DNA of 64,000 bases from Azorinus chamasolen (taxonomy: Eukaryota > Mollusca > Bivalvia > Cardiida > Solecurtidae). Positions 1 to 10,449 of this stretch are shown here, piece after piece. The position numbers were made by a program, and so were the translations under genes. Every line of letters begins with the position of its first letter. The stretch's first letter is position 1. The notes beneath the pieces were generated by a model. That model made no database searches, was not told the origin of the DNA, and saw only the letters and a list, made by a program, of their open reading frames with translations. The stretch covers positions 36,654,109 through 36,718,108 of the forward strand of contig OY755244.1 in assembly GCA_963576725.1 (NCBI GenBank). Reading direction: 5' to 3'.

Positions 1-180
1 TTTACCGAACTTTTCATTGACTTCCAATTCGATCAAATATTTGGAGAAACTACTGACCGAATGGCAAACTGGGTAGATCCTGATCAGACGCCGAGTTACC
101 CGGCATCTCAAAGGCATCCAACCAGTTTTCTAATGCTAGTCAAGATGCGCTTGGCATTAGAAGCGTGAAAACCTAATTTG
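1..180 (+). mobile_element. Family G element, cut by window edge
   Basis: The degenerate G core (GCCGAGTTACCCGGC centred near 97) is flanked by stem remnants. The lead-in (cttccaattcgatcaaa) matches the lead-in of the G copies near 49.1 kb, which supports the call. Confidence 0.5.
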
Positions 181-316
181 TATTAAACTTCGAGAAACAA
201 ACAATCATTCGATGAGACACAAAGGAACGTATTGCGTGATGGTCTTGTATTACATTCGTATTTTACACAATAATATATTACGCACACAGGAAGTCAGATC
301 AATATTCATTCGTTTC

Positions 317-524
317 AACCCATTGCTTCATATTGACGCATTTTGACGTCTCTGTAAAAATCACTTTTTGAAACCATTGCGATAAATAGAGCATTTGCTC
401 CATAGGAGCAAATGCTCTAACTACACAATTCTAAAAGTTTCCTTTTTCCTGGTAAATGCTCCTTTTCAATAATATTACTTATAGAGGATGTGTCTAAAAC
501 AGCCTATGAGGGAAGGGGTTATGT
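317..524 (-). mobile_element. Family A MITE (TTAA type)
   Basis: The stem GATAAATAGAGCATTTGCTC with apex CCATAGG is recognisable, but the arm towards the right end breaks off early (ctctaactacac). It sits inside host repeat N; the empty site in copy 2 at 5684 is a plain TTAA. Confidence 0.85.
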
Positions 525-654
525 TTCAGAAGTAAGACAGCAGCTGATCATTGCTCAACATTTAACCTTGTTTGCATTATAATTGTTTTCATATTCGGAA
601 ATAGTACATTTCTGTTTGTAATTTATCTAGATTCTCTCGAACAGAGATCTACAA

Positions 655-840
655 TAAGGTTTATACTCAAATTCTAAAATGGCCACTTCTCCACCAAATG
701 CCATGTTGTGACCACTGTTGAGAATTGTATCTTTGAGACCAATCTAAAGTGTGGTCACAATATTGCGTTTTGTGTAGAAATAAGGGAGTTATTCTTGAAA
801 ATGTTTTATTTTACGTTTCTTATTTGGGCCTCTGCTCTCT
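655..840 (-). mobile_element. Family E MITE
   Basis: Diverged E copy: stem TTGTGACCACT..AGTGTGGTCACAAT around a short GTATCTTTGAGAC loop, ending gggcctctg. Inserted in host repeat N copy 1 and absent from copy 2. Confidence 0.75.
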
Positions 841-1023
841 AATACGAAACGAGCATGTCGGTACTGAGAAAAGCCTTGACCAAGAGAAGTTCTTGCCGAA
901 GAGAAAGTCTTGACCAGGAGAAAGTCTGGACCAAGACGTCACAGTCTTAACCCGTATCCATCTGTGTAAATTTAATGCCTGTCTAAACTTTTATTTGTTC
1001 AGGTTTGACTACGCCCGACTGGA

Positions 1024-1271
1024 TTAACCCTTTCCCTGATGAATATTCATGTAGGAAATAATGACGTCATGACTATTAATTAGATTGTTTTTATAATGGC
1101 ATAGGAACACAGGACATTTTGGCTCAGACAGAAGCTGTAGAATTAGATCTATATTACACCATCAGCAAATAGAACAGACCCTTATCAGACGGCTCCTTGA
1201 GGAGCCGTCTGATCCGGTTCTACTCTGTTTGCAGGTGCGTTCAAATGCGCTTACATAAGGGAAAGGGTTAA
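1024..1271 (+). mobile_element. Family B MITE, full length
   Basis: TTAACCCTTTCCC at the left and GGGAAAGGGTTAA at the right. The core hairpin near 1175-1235 has apex GGCTCCTTGAGGAGCC. Internal landmarks are the ATTCATG block, AGAAGCTGTAGAATTAGATC and the AAATAGAACAGACCC stem start. Confidence 0.9.
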
Positions 1272-1287
1272 ACGTTTGAGTCATTAT

Positions 1288-1387
1288 TGGTCGAGTGTCA
1301 AACAGCTTGGATCCTGATGAGACGACGAGTTACTCGGCGTCTCATCTGGATCCACTCTGTTTATAAATGCGATCCAGATCGCGAACC
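1288..1387 (+). mobile_element. Family G element
   Basis: Stem CAGCTTGGATCC then TGATGAGACG, apex CGAGTTACTCG, return arm CGTCTCATCTGGATCC. The mismatched T pair flanks GATGAGACG/CGTCTCATC. Outer ends decayed. Confidence 0.8.
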
Positions 1388-1656
1388 ACCACGGTATAAT
1401 GGCAAGTATCGTTTCATCACTTCAATACACATGATAATAAAGTAGGATATATAACGAGATGCTATGTAACCGCTGGGGGTCATACCAGCCATATGTCATT
1501 CTCTCAACCTTGCTATAAGTGACACTAAAGCTCATTGCAGGCTAGACTCTGTCATTAATTCTTCCAACCTGTTGCATTTGTTCCAGGAGTGGTGATTAAC
1601 AGAATATAACAGTTCTGCATGGTCACTTTACAAAAAAGCAACCTTTTACAGATATC
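1388..1656. other. No gene seen
   Basis: AT-rich sequence without a convincing ORF. The word gcaggctagac near 1540 recalls the right end of G2 elements, but no core is present. Confidence 0.4.
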
Positions 1657-1899
1657 TTAACCCTTCGCTTGCTATTCACGTCAATATACCTACCTGTAAA
1701 TAGTGAAGACCCAGATGAGACAACTGCTGCAAGAGCTGTCTCATCAGGGTCTGCACTATTTACAAATTGATTTGCACAACTCCACAGCAGTGATTGCACA
1801 GCGCAATACTTGTACACAGTGAATATATATGTAATTATACAACCGGGCATGGGTAAAGAAGGAGAAATGTACTTTAAATTTCAGCAAGCGAAGGATTAA
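1657..1899 (+). mobile_element. Family C MITE, full length
   Basis: TTAACCCTTCGCTTGC at the left and GCAAGCGAAGGATTAA at the right form the TIR. Core near 1690-1765: AAATAGTGAAGACCC, then AGATGAGACA, centre CTGCTGCAAGAGCTG. The stretch to the right holds a second weak IR. The 75-residue reverse ORF across it is a by-product. Confidence 0.9.
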
Positions 1900-2723
1900 T
1901 AAATCACGGGTCATATACCACTTCATGTTTTTGTCAATTTAAACTTACAATGTATATCGAACACAAACTGCCCTTGTGATACAAAAATAAACCGTTTTTA
2001 CCGATAGTAAAAACTCTTGTTCTACAAGAAAAGATAACCTGCCTTTTCTCGAACATACGCAACCCGAATAAATACCAATAAATTGCCGAATAACGTCGGG
2101 TGTTCGATATCAAACTTCTTCGGGTTATGTCGTAAAATGAATTAACTGTACCAGACCTACGCATTTCGATGTACATGTAGGTAAACTATTACAAAGTACA
2201 AAGTAAATTTACCCATTTTCTTTCAGCTGACCAGTGTCAGCAGCTTTTTTGTTGCGAAAGCCTTTTTCATATTCGAAGCGATGTTCGGAACTCGGTTCGG
2301 AGTCTATCGGAGCTTCTGCGAACACGTCTGTTCATCTCTCAAAAAGTCGGCGGTTTTCTAGATATTTAGCAGCAGTCAGATAAATGTAATATTTAGCTGA
2401 GTACATAATTATATACCATGGGAAAATAGGTGGTAATCATTATTTTAATGATGTGAATATGTGTACACTTTTTGGTATTAAATGATTTGTATGAAAAATC
2501 CGAATATAACTTATAGCCTATGAGTCACTGAGGAATTAATAAACCAAGTTAGGAAATTTCTTAGATTTAAATGTTCACAATTTAGAATGTACATTGCAAC
2601 CTAGACATCATTTTCTTATCTCTTTATTACTGAATAATATAAAATGGAACCCCCCCCCCTTCGTGAAAATTGATTAAACAAAATCATGTATCAAAATGTA
2701 TAACTGACGAAAATTATTTTTAT
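1900..2723. other. No gene seen
   Basis: AT-rich, with a C run at 2651-2660 and a C-G richer patch near 2220-2350 containing catattcgaagc, a word like one in host repeat N. No ORF with coding character. Confidence 0.4.
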
Positions 2724-2785
2724 GACAAACAGCGCAGACCCAGGTCAAAGGCAGCTCTTTGATATGGGTCTGCTCTGTTTAACCA
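2724..2785. mobile_element. Remnant palindromic core (B/H type)
   Basis: AAACAGCGCAGACCC..GGGTCTGCTCTGTTT arms remain around a damaged centre; no termini are recognisable. Confidence 0.6.
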
Positions 2786-2834
2786 GGATCTAGACTGTGT
2801 TCAAATATCATATATAATCGGTTCTAGGCACACT

Positions 2835-3055
2835 TTAACCCTTCGCTTGCTGTTCACTTTAATATACCTACCTGTAAATAGTGGAGACCCTGATGAGACA
2901 GCTCCTACAGGAGCTGTCTCATCAGGGTCTGCACTATTTACAAGTTGATTGTGCAACCAGTGCACTCCACAGCAGTGATTTCACAGCGATATACTTGTAC
3001 ACAGTGAATATAAAGAAGGAGAAATGTGTTTTAAAATTCAGAAAGCGAAGGGTTA
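2835..3055 (+). mobile_element. Family C MITE, full length
   Basis: Closest C copy to consensus: TTAACCCTTCGCTTGC left end, apex AGCTCCTACAGGAGCT, right end AGCGAAGGGTTA. The small forward ORF from 2881 runs through the hairpin and is not a gene. Confidence 0.9.
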
Positions 3056-3097
3056 CGGGTTGAGTGACAGATGGAGACGTCTACTGAATAACACACA

Positions 3098-3275
3098 TTA
3101 ACCCAATGACGAGTCTGTGTTTAACAATAGATTGTAATCAGAATTAAAGGTTTACCTGTGCTAGATGATTCAGAATGAGAAACAGTGCATATCCTGATAA
3201 CACTTCTCCTTTAGGATCTCTATAATCTGAGCATACGCTGTTTGCATTTGCCAGTACACTCGTTATTCGTATTCA
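3098..3275 (+). mobile_element. Family H MITE, decayed
   Basis: Starts TTAACCCAATGACGAGTC. The core has lost complementarity (AGTGCATATCCTGATAAC..CTGAGCATACGCTGTTT). The H-specific tail GCCAGTACACTCG is present. Confidence 0.65.
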
Positions 3276-3475
3276 ATGTGTTAGATTAAAAAAATGTACG
3301 ATCGTAATTTCTAAGTGTTACATTAGATTGTCTTTGAAAAATGTCACCAGCCATGTCTGTGGACAGACTCCCCTTCATTGTAAGTGTACTTAAACATTTT
3401 TCTACAATGTATTGATCAATGTTATCTAACTGGACTTGAAAATTGACTTTTCTGTCTTATTTAATTCTGAAGATT

Positions 3476-3616
3476 TCTTTACTAAAATCGTCATTTCTCC
3501 ACCAAACCTTTCTCTGTAGCCACTCTTTAGAATCATCTCTTCCAGACGATTCTAAAGAATGGTCATACATGTAATATGGTTTTTTTTAATTTATGCATCT
3601 TATCTGGTCCTCTGAT
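3476..3616 (-). mobile_element. Family E MITE
   Basis: TCTCCACCAAACC..CACTCTTTAGAATC and the return GATTCTAAAGAATGGTCA around a CATCTCTTCCAGAC centre. Ends cttatctggtcctctg. Confidence 0.8.
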
Positions 3617-3764
3617 ACACACATACATACATGTACAGACTGATGAGATACTTCACTATATATAGTTATATAACACACTCAAAGGGTTAATAGCTACTGT
3701 TCAAAATACTTTTCCTCCGTATTTTTATCCTTTAGCCTGTTTCGAGCAGATGAACAAATGCCTA

Positions 3765-3850
3765 TACAAACAGTTTGGATTAAGATGTAACACCAAGTAA
3801 CTCGTCGTCTCATCAGGATCCATAATGTGTGACACTCTGGTTGCATTTTC
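3765..3850 (-). mobile_element. Family G remnant
   Basis: CAGTTTGGATTAAGATG..CGTCTCATCAGGATCC keeps both arms with several mismatches; the right side ends in GTGTGACACTCTGG, matching the G flank GTGTCAAACAG reversed. Confidence 0.6.
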
Positions 3851-4047
3851 TAGACAAACCGACTAAAGCTTGAAATTTGAAAATGTAGTGGGTAAAACTG
3901 TTTGTTAAACCAATTTGCCCAGCAGGCTAAATGTTTAAAAATTATATCTGGGTTGCATCAAATGCGCGCGTAAAGGCTTGTCATGCTGCAATTTTCTGAA
4001 TAGCGAATATTTATACATAAGAATACTCTATACAGTAGATACCTGTC

Positions 4048-4239
4048 TTAACCCATTACCTCAAAGGCTATTTTTAGATGCAACCTCTTTGAATTAATCT
4101 ACCGAAAAGGAGCATTAATTAGAGAAAAGGAAACTTTTAGAATGTTGTAGTTTGAAACCATTGTAATAAATAAAGCACAAGCTCCTATAGTGACTTTCAC
4201 AGAGTCGTCAAAAGTCGACAATATGAGGGAATGGGTTAA
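4048..4239 (+). mobile_element. Family A MITE lacking one hairpin arm
   Basis: Both TTAA ends are intact (TTAACCCATTACC and GGGAATGGGTTAA). The left arm runs up to GCTCCTATAG and then jumps straight to the right flank TGACTTTCAC, so the right arm is missing from the apex outwards. Confidence 0.9.
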
Positions 4240-4244
4240 TCGGT

Positions 4245-4395
4245 AATTCATTTATTGAACATAGAAGTCTTAAAAAGCAGGGCAAAAGTGATACAGAAAG
4301 CTCCTATAGGAGCTTTATGTATCACATTTTGCCCTGCATTGAGCTACCACCTGATTTAGAAATCCAGATTTTTATGTCCGCTTTAGACAGGTTTA
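4245..4395 (+). mobile_element. Family D element, termini lost
   Basis: Core GATACAGAAAGCTCC, apex TATA, return GGAGCTTTATGTATCAC, then GCCCTGCATTGAGCTACCACC. The pogo-like ends are decayed. Confidence 0.75.
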
Positions 4396-4639
4396 ACTGT
4401 AGTTAAAAATGAGGGACCGCTCCAGTTTGTATATTCAGCATCTAATGGTTTGATAAGAAAAAAAACATTGTGTTTAATTTTATCAATTATATAGTAAATG
4501 CGAACTCTTAAAATTCTTAGCAATGCACACACATGTACATATAGTGCAAATGTAGACATGTTCATGGCTTTAACGCTAAGTAATTATCGATGGCAAAAAC
4601 TGTCCTCTACAGTCTTCAGGATCGATTTTACTTCCTTGT

Positions 4640-4735
4640 TTTTTTACAAGCCTGGACAGAGATACCCAGCTTCTCATCTGGATCCAAGCTGTTTGCATAA
4701 ATTATCACGAAATTCATTCAAGAGAGTTAACGCTT
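4640..4735 (+). mobile_element. Family G remnant
   Basis: Right arm CTTCTCATCTGGATCCAAGC and the flank GCTGTTTGCATAAAT survive; the left arm is largely gone. Confidence 0.6.
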
Positions 4736-4904
4736 AATGAAAAGACATGTTCAAAGCTAAAACGAAGGCGCACAATACATTAGTCCTTCCAGAAACCCTC
4801 CCAAAGATTGCCCCTTTGCTGTCAATGTCGTCTGCAAAATATGAGGTCTGCCAAGAGTTTCTTTCATTAAAAATCGTCAGTTTCTTCCAAGAAACATACT
4901 CGTA

Positions 4905-5000
4905 GCATCACACAGTTTGGATCCGGATGAGACACCGAGTTTACTCGGCGTCTCATCTGGATCCAAACTATTTGCATGCATCGCATATTCGCAATTGACC
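4905..5000 (+). mobile_element. Family G element
   Basis: CAGTTTGGATCC GGATGAGACAC, apex CGAGTTTACTCG, CGTCTCATCTGGATCC AAACTATTTGC. A nearly perfect stem. Confidence 0.8.
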
Positions 5001-5008
5001 GCGAACAG

Positions 5009-5394
5009 TTAACCCTTTCCTTCATATAAACACATTTTCACGCATTTCAAACAGAGTATAGGTCCAACTGAGTTCAAGATAAGATGCGTAAATTTAAATA
5101 TTTTCAACAATAACTCCATTATTTCTCCATATATCTCTTCGAGACCATTCTAAAGAGTGGTCACAGTATAGGGTTTGGTGGAGAAATGACGATTTAAGTA
5201 TTTGGGTACAACACCTTCATCAGTAGCTCTGTATAATAGTACCCCTTGATCAGGGTCTTCTCTGTTTGATATGATATAAATCTGAGTCTACAGTTTTGTC
5301 AAAGACAAACAAACTTGAAATGTTTACATTATAAACATTGAGCTAAGAAATATTCATCTTGTCATTATTTCTTATTGAACAGGTAAAGGGATAA
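5009..5394 (-). mobile_element. Family B MITE with nested E
   Basis: Starts TTAACCCTTTCCTTCATA and ends AGGTAAAGGGATAA. Interrupted in its core by an E element; after it the B core resumes at CCCCTTGATCAGGGTC and the B left flank follows in reverse (ATATTCATCTTGTCATTATT). Confidence 0.85.
5052..5231 (+). mobile_element. Family E MITE nested in B
   Basis: Reads from GTCCAACTGAGTTCAAGATA to CATCAGTAGCTCTG. The left E arm is short (CTCCATATATCTCTTCGAGA), while the right arm GAGTGGTCACAGTATAGGG is complete. Left edge ambiguous because B also contains CAGAG here. Confidence 0.8.
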
Positions 5395-5573
5395 CTTCCT
5401 TTGTAGTTGCACACGATAACTATTTTGCACACGATAATTATTTTGAACTAGCAACCTACTGTATTTAGATGCTATATATAACAAACATCAGTAAAAGAAA
5501 TGTTCATCATAAATAACATTTTAAAAGTACTTAAATGGTTAGGCAAACAATGTCTAAAACTTAATTCATCTTC

Positions 5574-5870
5574 AATCATTCGATGAGACACAAGGGAACA
5601 TGCATGCGTGCCGCACTAGCATTACAGTCGCGTTTTATGTAATAATATATCGCATAAACAGGAAGTCCAACCGATATGCACTCGATTTTAATTTTCGGGA
5701 GCAAGGCAGCAGCTGAATATTTTACTTTTGTTTGCGTGATAATTATTTTCATATTCGGAAACAACACATTCCGGTTCCTAACTTTTGTCGATTCTCTCGA
5801 ATGAAAGCACCATTAAGCGGAAAACATATCGATACGGAGAACATATTGACCAAGAGAAGGCATTACTGGT
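5574..5870. repeat. Host repeat N, copy 2 (uninterrupted)
   Basis: Aligns to 200-905 without the A and E insertions. At 5686-5694 the sequence gattTTAAttttcggg marks the unoccupied target of the A copy at 317. Confidence 0.7.
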
Positions 5871-5984
5871 ATGTTAAGATATTTCATGTGGTGGAACTCG
5901 TCTTACGAAAGAGCGTATAAGTGAAATTATATACAATAAAATCCTGATATTTTAAACAAGTATCATTAAAGGTTTTTAAGACAA

Positions 5985-6075
5985 ATGGCAGCATATTGCA
6001 GGATGAAAGTCCTGCAGAAAGCTCCTCTGGAACCTTTCTGCATGACTTTCATCCTGCATTAAGCAACTGACTGCC
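5985..6075 (+). mobile_element. Family D core remnant
   Basis: GAAAGTCCTGCAGAAAGCTCC..ACCTTTCTGCATGACTTTC followed by CCTGCATTAAGCAACTG. No TIRs remain. Confidence 0.7.
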
Positions 6076-6105
6076 AAAGAGGCAATATTTCTTTATTTCG
6101 AAATA

Positions 6106-6309
6106 CAGTAAAACCCCTCTAATGCGACCACTTAATAAAAAACATGGCTGTCTGCATAAGCAGGTGGTTGCTTAATGCAGGACGAAGGTTATGCAGAAAG
6201 CTCCTATAGGAGCTTTCTGCATAACGTTCGTCCTACATTAAGCTACCACCTGCCTTTCCCATTGTGGATTGTGCCCCTTTTTGGTGGTCGCATTAGAAGG
6301 GTTTTACTG
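6106..6309 (+). mobile_element. Family D MITE (pogo-like, TA target), full length
   Basis: Ends CAGTAAAACCCCTCTAATGC and GCATTAGAAGGGTTTTACTG with TA on both sides. The core stem GCAGGACGAAGGTTATGCAG has the perfect apex AAAGCTCCTATAGGAGCTTT. The termini resemble pogo/Tigger TIRs. Confidence 0.9.
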
Positions 6310-6311
6310 TA

Positions 6312-6616
6312 TCGAGTTTTAGCATACTACAAGCACAAGCTGTGATCGTGGCATGTTGGAAAATACCATGTTGGACCAAGTCCTTCGTACGAGACTATAA
6401 ACCGAGGTCCGATGTATCAGTGCTTTACACTTGTCATCTAAAAGAACCAGAGAAACTCAGTCGATAATAAGAGTAGGGCATCATGCCCAGGTTTGAAATT
6501 CTCTGTATCCTCTCCCCTCTCTCTGGGGCGTCCAATTAGCCCATAATGAGCAGAAACGGGCGTTAATCAACACAATCAAACATACCATATTTTCTGAAAA
6601 ATGCCCCTTTCTTCTA
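6312..6616. other. No gene seen
   Basis: Mixed-composition sequence with a CCTCTCCCCTCTCTCTGG pyrimidine tract near 6511. No recognised repeat. Confidence 0.35.
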
Positions 6617-6690
6617 GGGGAAACTATGTCGGCGTCTCCTCAGGATCCAAAGTGTGTCAAACACTTTGGATTACATGTTTGTCCAGAAAC
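6617..6690 (-). mobile_element. Family G remnant
   Basis: Half a core: GTCGGCGTCTCCTCAGGATCC, then AAAGTGTGTCAAACAC, the reversed G flank. Confidence 0.55.
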
Positions 6691-7192
6691 TTTAAAACCT
6701 GAACCAGACGATAACCTTGGCAGACGAAATTTATTTGACGCCGAAAGGGTTGAAAGAAATGAAGAAATGCGAAAATGAAGATATTTAGATGGGAGAAAAA
6801 ATGTTCATCATGTAAATACTACATTACGGAAGATTAAACGGAATTGAACGCAAACGGTAAGGTAAAGGTGATGTTTATAGTCTGGAACTACATACAATGT
6901 ACATACTCTCCCGACTTCACAATTTACCCCCTGATCACTGGGTTATAAGTCGGCCCAAGGCAGCCATGGCACATTGGCTTATTTCCCTCACGTGTAACGT
7001 ATGTAACGTATGTAACTTTAGACAGATGGATTATCACCGGAATAGATCCATAATCTGCTGATTACGTGATTTGACAGCAGCCCTTAGGTTCGATTGGAAG
7101 ACTGTCCCGAACGACCTCGTTCGACGTTACGTTAGGTCTATGAGGTCAATGCTCATTAGCATCATACACAACCGCAGGGGACATAATCGCTA
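6691..7192. other. Unclassified sequence
   Basis: Less AT-rich than its surroundings and free of the MITE families. It contains the direct repeat gtaacgtatgtaacgtatgt near 6995 and no ORF of note. Could be an old unknown repeat. Confidence 0.35.
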
Positions 7193-7422
7193 TTAACCCA
7201 TTCCCTCATATATACGACTTTTGACGACTCTGTAAAAGTCACTTTGTGGAAACCATTGTGATAAATAGAGCATTTGCTACTATAGGAGCAAATGCTCTAT
7301 TTATCACAATGGTTTCAAACTACAAAATTCTAAACTTTTCCTTTTCGTTAGTTAATGCTCCTTTTCAGTAGATTTTTTCAAAGAGGTTGTATCTAAAAAT
7401 AGCCTCTGAGATAATGGGTTAT
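7193..7422 (-). mobile_element. Family A MITE, full length
   Basis: TTAACCCATTCCCTCATA at the left; the right end is decayed to GATAATGGGTTAT. Near-perfect hairpin, with the apex changed from TCCTATAGGA to TACTATAGGA, so one apex base pair is broken. Confidence 0.9.
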
Positions 7423-8296
7423 TCACAGCTCACGAAAAAAATGTCATAAAAAGATTAAATCAGAGGTGAACATCAAGAAACCACTTTTTTCACAACTTTT
7501 CACTTTACGGATTGCTATGTTTAAGCAAGCACATCTTTATCATTCGAATACAAAACTGACACATTATTTGAGATTTCATCAATTCATTTAATTATCAATT
7601 TTTTGAGACATTTTTTATGTTTGTAAGGTGAGTTTAAGTATGTCAATTTTCCCAAATCAAAAGTACACCGTTAATTTTGCCTCTCAGTATAGATACGGCC
7701 GCTACATTTTACAATGGTAAAACATTATCTTGTTCACAATACCGTTATAAAAATGAGCTAATTAATATTCATAATCATTTTAACAGAATATTTATGAGGT
7801 AAAATAGTAATACGTAGATACGAACAATAAACACATGTAATATTGTTGACAACTGAATGCTTACTTCCCGTGAGACCAGTTGTGTTCCAGTCAAATATGA
7901 TTCACTGCACACTTCACATGGTGCTCATAAATAAACTATCACAAACCTGTATCGAAGGCAGAGGGACTACTTTTTTCAGCTGTCTGGTTCATACTTTATC
8001 AGTGTGCTTCACATTTCGACCTTAATAAAACTGTGATTTATCATTCTTATCTCGGCGGCTTCTGTGGTTGAATTTCACAGTGAATTAATAGAAAATTGAC
8101 TTTTCTGTCATACAATATCCCATAATTCCGTTTTCTATTCTTATTACAATGGACATCCATAACAGCAAAATTAATAAGAACCCGTCAGTTGTCCTTTACT
8201 TTTCAAAGTTTCCATTCTTGTGTAATACACCGTAGAACGTCTCTATACCAACCATTAAGTAAACAAACATATTTCTGAACATCTTCACTCATTTGC
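7423..8296. other. No gene seen
   Basis: AT-rich unique-looking sequence. Short ORFs near 7843 have no protein character. Includes a GGTAAAACATTATC to AAAATGAGCTAATTAATATTC stretch reminiscent of the reversed B flank, but with no core. Confidence 0.4.
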
Positions 8297-8526
8297 TTAA
8301 CCCATGACCTCATAGGCTATTTTCAAATACAACCTCTTTGAAAAAATCTACCGAAAAGGAGCATTAACTAGAGAAAAGGAAATTTTTAGAAGTTTGTAGT
8401 TCTGAAACCATTGTGATAAATAGAGCATTTGCTCCTATAGGAGCAAATGCTCTATTTATTACAATGGTTTCAAAAAATGACTTTTACAGAGGCGTAGAAA
8501 AGCGTATTTATGGAGGAAAGGGTTAA
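8297..8526 (+). mobile_element. Family A2 MITE (A body, B-like right end)
   Basis: The left end TTAACCCATGACCTC and stem are A. After TTTTACAGAGGCG the right end reads TAGAAAAGCGTATTTATGGA and AAAGGGTTAA, the family B right end, instead of TCAAAAGGCGTCAATATGAG. Confidence 0.9.
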
Positions 8527-8757
8527 TATGAACGCCATTTCACGCCCTTGCAAATAGAGTAGACACAGATCAGACGACCCCTGTAGGATCCGTCTGATCA
8601 GGGTCTGCTATGTTTGTTTATGATATGTTATATAGCTGATTCTAAGTTTTTGTCATGGCAAAACATGCCCGTGAAAACATCACATTACGAAATATCAGCT
8701 AATAAATATGCATGATGTCATAATTTCTTACATGAATATTAAACAAGTAAATGATTA
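8523..8757 (-). mobile_element. Family B MITE abutting A2
   Basis: Begins at the TTAA that ends the preceding A2 copy. Core GTAGACACAGATCAGACGA.. CCGTCTGATCAGGGTCTGC; flank ATATGCATGATGTCATAA. Confidence 0.8.
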
Positions 8758-8935
8758 TGTTACAATATGCCTGAAAGACAGATATCACTGAAATATTGTT
8801 AGCGCTGCATTTAACTCCAGTACAAACAAATTGTATTGCTTAATTCTTCAATGCCAAAACAAGACAGGAATAATAAAATAGAATGAATATGGGGAAGAAG
8901 GAAGAGACCTATTTTTAATAGGCCAGATATCACAC

Positions 8936-9262
8936 AACATACCAAACAAGTGTGTTTGTGAAACACTATATCCCCGATATTACTTTCGACCTTGATGTAT
9001 AACCTTGACCTTAATTAGTCATCCCTAAAATGTTTGCCTTTATAAGTTGCACATGCATGCCAAGTTTGAAGTACACGTATATATATTGAATAGCGACAAA
9101 ATTATCGCCAATCTAAAACTGACCTGTAATTTGACATTTGGCCTTGATGTACGACCTTGACCTTAATAATTCACCCCCAAAATGTTCCCCTCCATAAGTT
9201 TCACATGCATGTCAAGTTTGAAGTATATTTGTGTGATGGCTACAAAATTATCGCCAACATCT
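8936..9262. repeat. Two-unit tandem repeat with GACCTTGACCTTA motif
   Basis: Two units of about 160-165 bp share TTGATGTAYRACCTTGACC, CATGCATGYCAAGTTTGAAG and CAAAATTATCGCCAA. This motif class is familiar from mollusc genomes; the element type is unknown. Confidence 0.75.
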
Positions 9263-9468
9263 AAACGTGTTTCCACGCATCTTCAGTTCCTTTAGGAACC
9301 GTCTGATCAAAGCCTGCTCTGTTTGCTAATGAAATTTGATAGATCTGTTTCTTTACTTGCTAGAATGGCTACAATGTTCCACTTTCCATATTTATTATAA
9401 CTGTTTTGTCCATGAATATTCAGTAGGCATTGACATTTGGAATAAATATAGAACAGGGAAAGGGTTAA
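9262..9468 (-). mobile_element. Family B2 MITE, left-truncated
   Basis: Starts inside the core next to the tandem repeat (CAGTTCCTTTAGGAACCG) and keeps the B2 flank (GATAGATCTGTTTCTTTAC, GAATATTCAGTAGGCATTG) and GGGAAAGGGTTAA. Confidence 0.8.
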
Positions 9469-9861
9469 AGCAGGCATCGGAGTTGAATGTTACAACATCA
9501 CTCAAAGTAGTATATTCTCGAAACGCATAAGCATGTTATGAGCTTATTTTAAATTTGATTATAACATGTAAATCTTGACAATTATCCACATTTAAATATT
9601 TGACAATTTAATTTAAATCTCGGCAAAACAATTCAAGAGCGGGAAAAGCTATCCCGAAACTAGTTCATTTCTTATATATTCAGCTGTGAGATTTGCGCTA
9701 CATGTTATCGCGCCTAAATTAATGGTCGCGGTATCAATTAAAGAGTACGTGTAATTAATAAAGATTAATTAGTATATTATGAAACCTTTACGTTTATCAT
9801 AATAATTACTGTGGCAATAGTAATGTTTAGACTTGCTTAGGTGATTCGTGAATGTACTTCA
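9469..9861. other. No gene seen
   Basis: Strongly AT-rich sequence with many TTAATTAA-like words. No ORF or known family. Confidence 0.4.
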
Positions 9862-10067
9862 TTTACCCATTCCCTCATAGGCTATTTTTTACCAAACCTC
9901 TTTGAATAAATCTACCGAAAAGAAGCATTTACTAGAGAAAAGGAAAATGTTAGAACTGTGTAGTATTGAAACCACTGTTTGGAGCAAATGCTCTATTTAT
10001 CACAATGGCTTCAAGAAGTGACTATTACAGAGGCGTAGAAAGGCGTATTTATGGGGGAAAGGGTTAA
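9862..10067 (+). mobile_element. Family A2 MITE lacking most of one arm
   Basis: The left part ends GAAACCACTGTT and joins TGGAGCAAATGCTC at the apex, deleting the left arm. Right end B-like (GTATTTATGGGGGAAAGGG) ending in TTAA at 10064. Confidence 0.85.
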
Positions 10068-10263
10068 CCCAGTAACTCATAGGTTAGTTTTAGACCCATC
10101 CACTTTGACTATATCTACTAAGAATAAGCGTTTATTTAATTGTCACAAACAGAGCATATTTTTATGGAGCAAACGCTACATTTATCACAATGGTTTCAAA
10201 AAGTGACATTTACAGTACTGTATAGTGACGTCAAAAGGCGTCAAACATATGGAAATGGATTAA
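10064..10263 (+). mobile_element. Family A MITE abutting A2
   Basis: Shares TTAA 10064-10067 with the upstream copy. Diverged: left arm mostly lost (CAAACAGAGCATATTTTTAT), right arm GGAGCAAACGCTACATTTAT kept. Confidence 0.8.
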
Positions 10264-10449
10264 ATGAAGTAATATTTCAAACAGTGTCAGACAGTGTCGC
10301 CATACGATATATTAAAAACGTTAAGATATACGGAAAACCAAATGAAGACAGATATGAAGACAATATATATGTACGTAAACTTTTGCTGCTTTCCTTCTAA
10401 AGGTGACACATATATAAACAGTGTCAATGCAAGCATTCTGTATGCTTCT

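Larger units (their letters stand above)
200..905. repeat. Host repeat N, copy 1 (interrupted)
   Basis: Segments 200-316, 522-655 and 838-905 align in order with 5574-5870: both have atgagacacaa, aacaggaagtc, gcagcagctga, ttttcatattcgg and gaccaagagaag. This copy is split by a family A and a family E insertion that copy 2 lacks. Class unknown. Confidence 0.7.

Noticed and set aside
1024..1271. Rho-independent terminators at the hairpins
   Set aside because: The hairpins are far too long, lack defining U tracts and are dispersed eukaryotic repeats.
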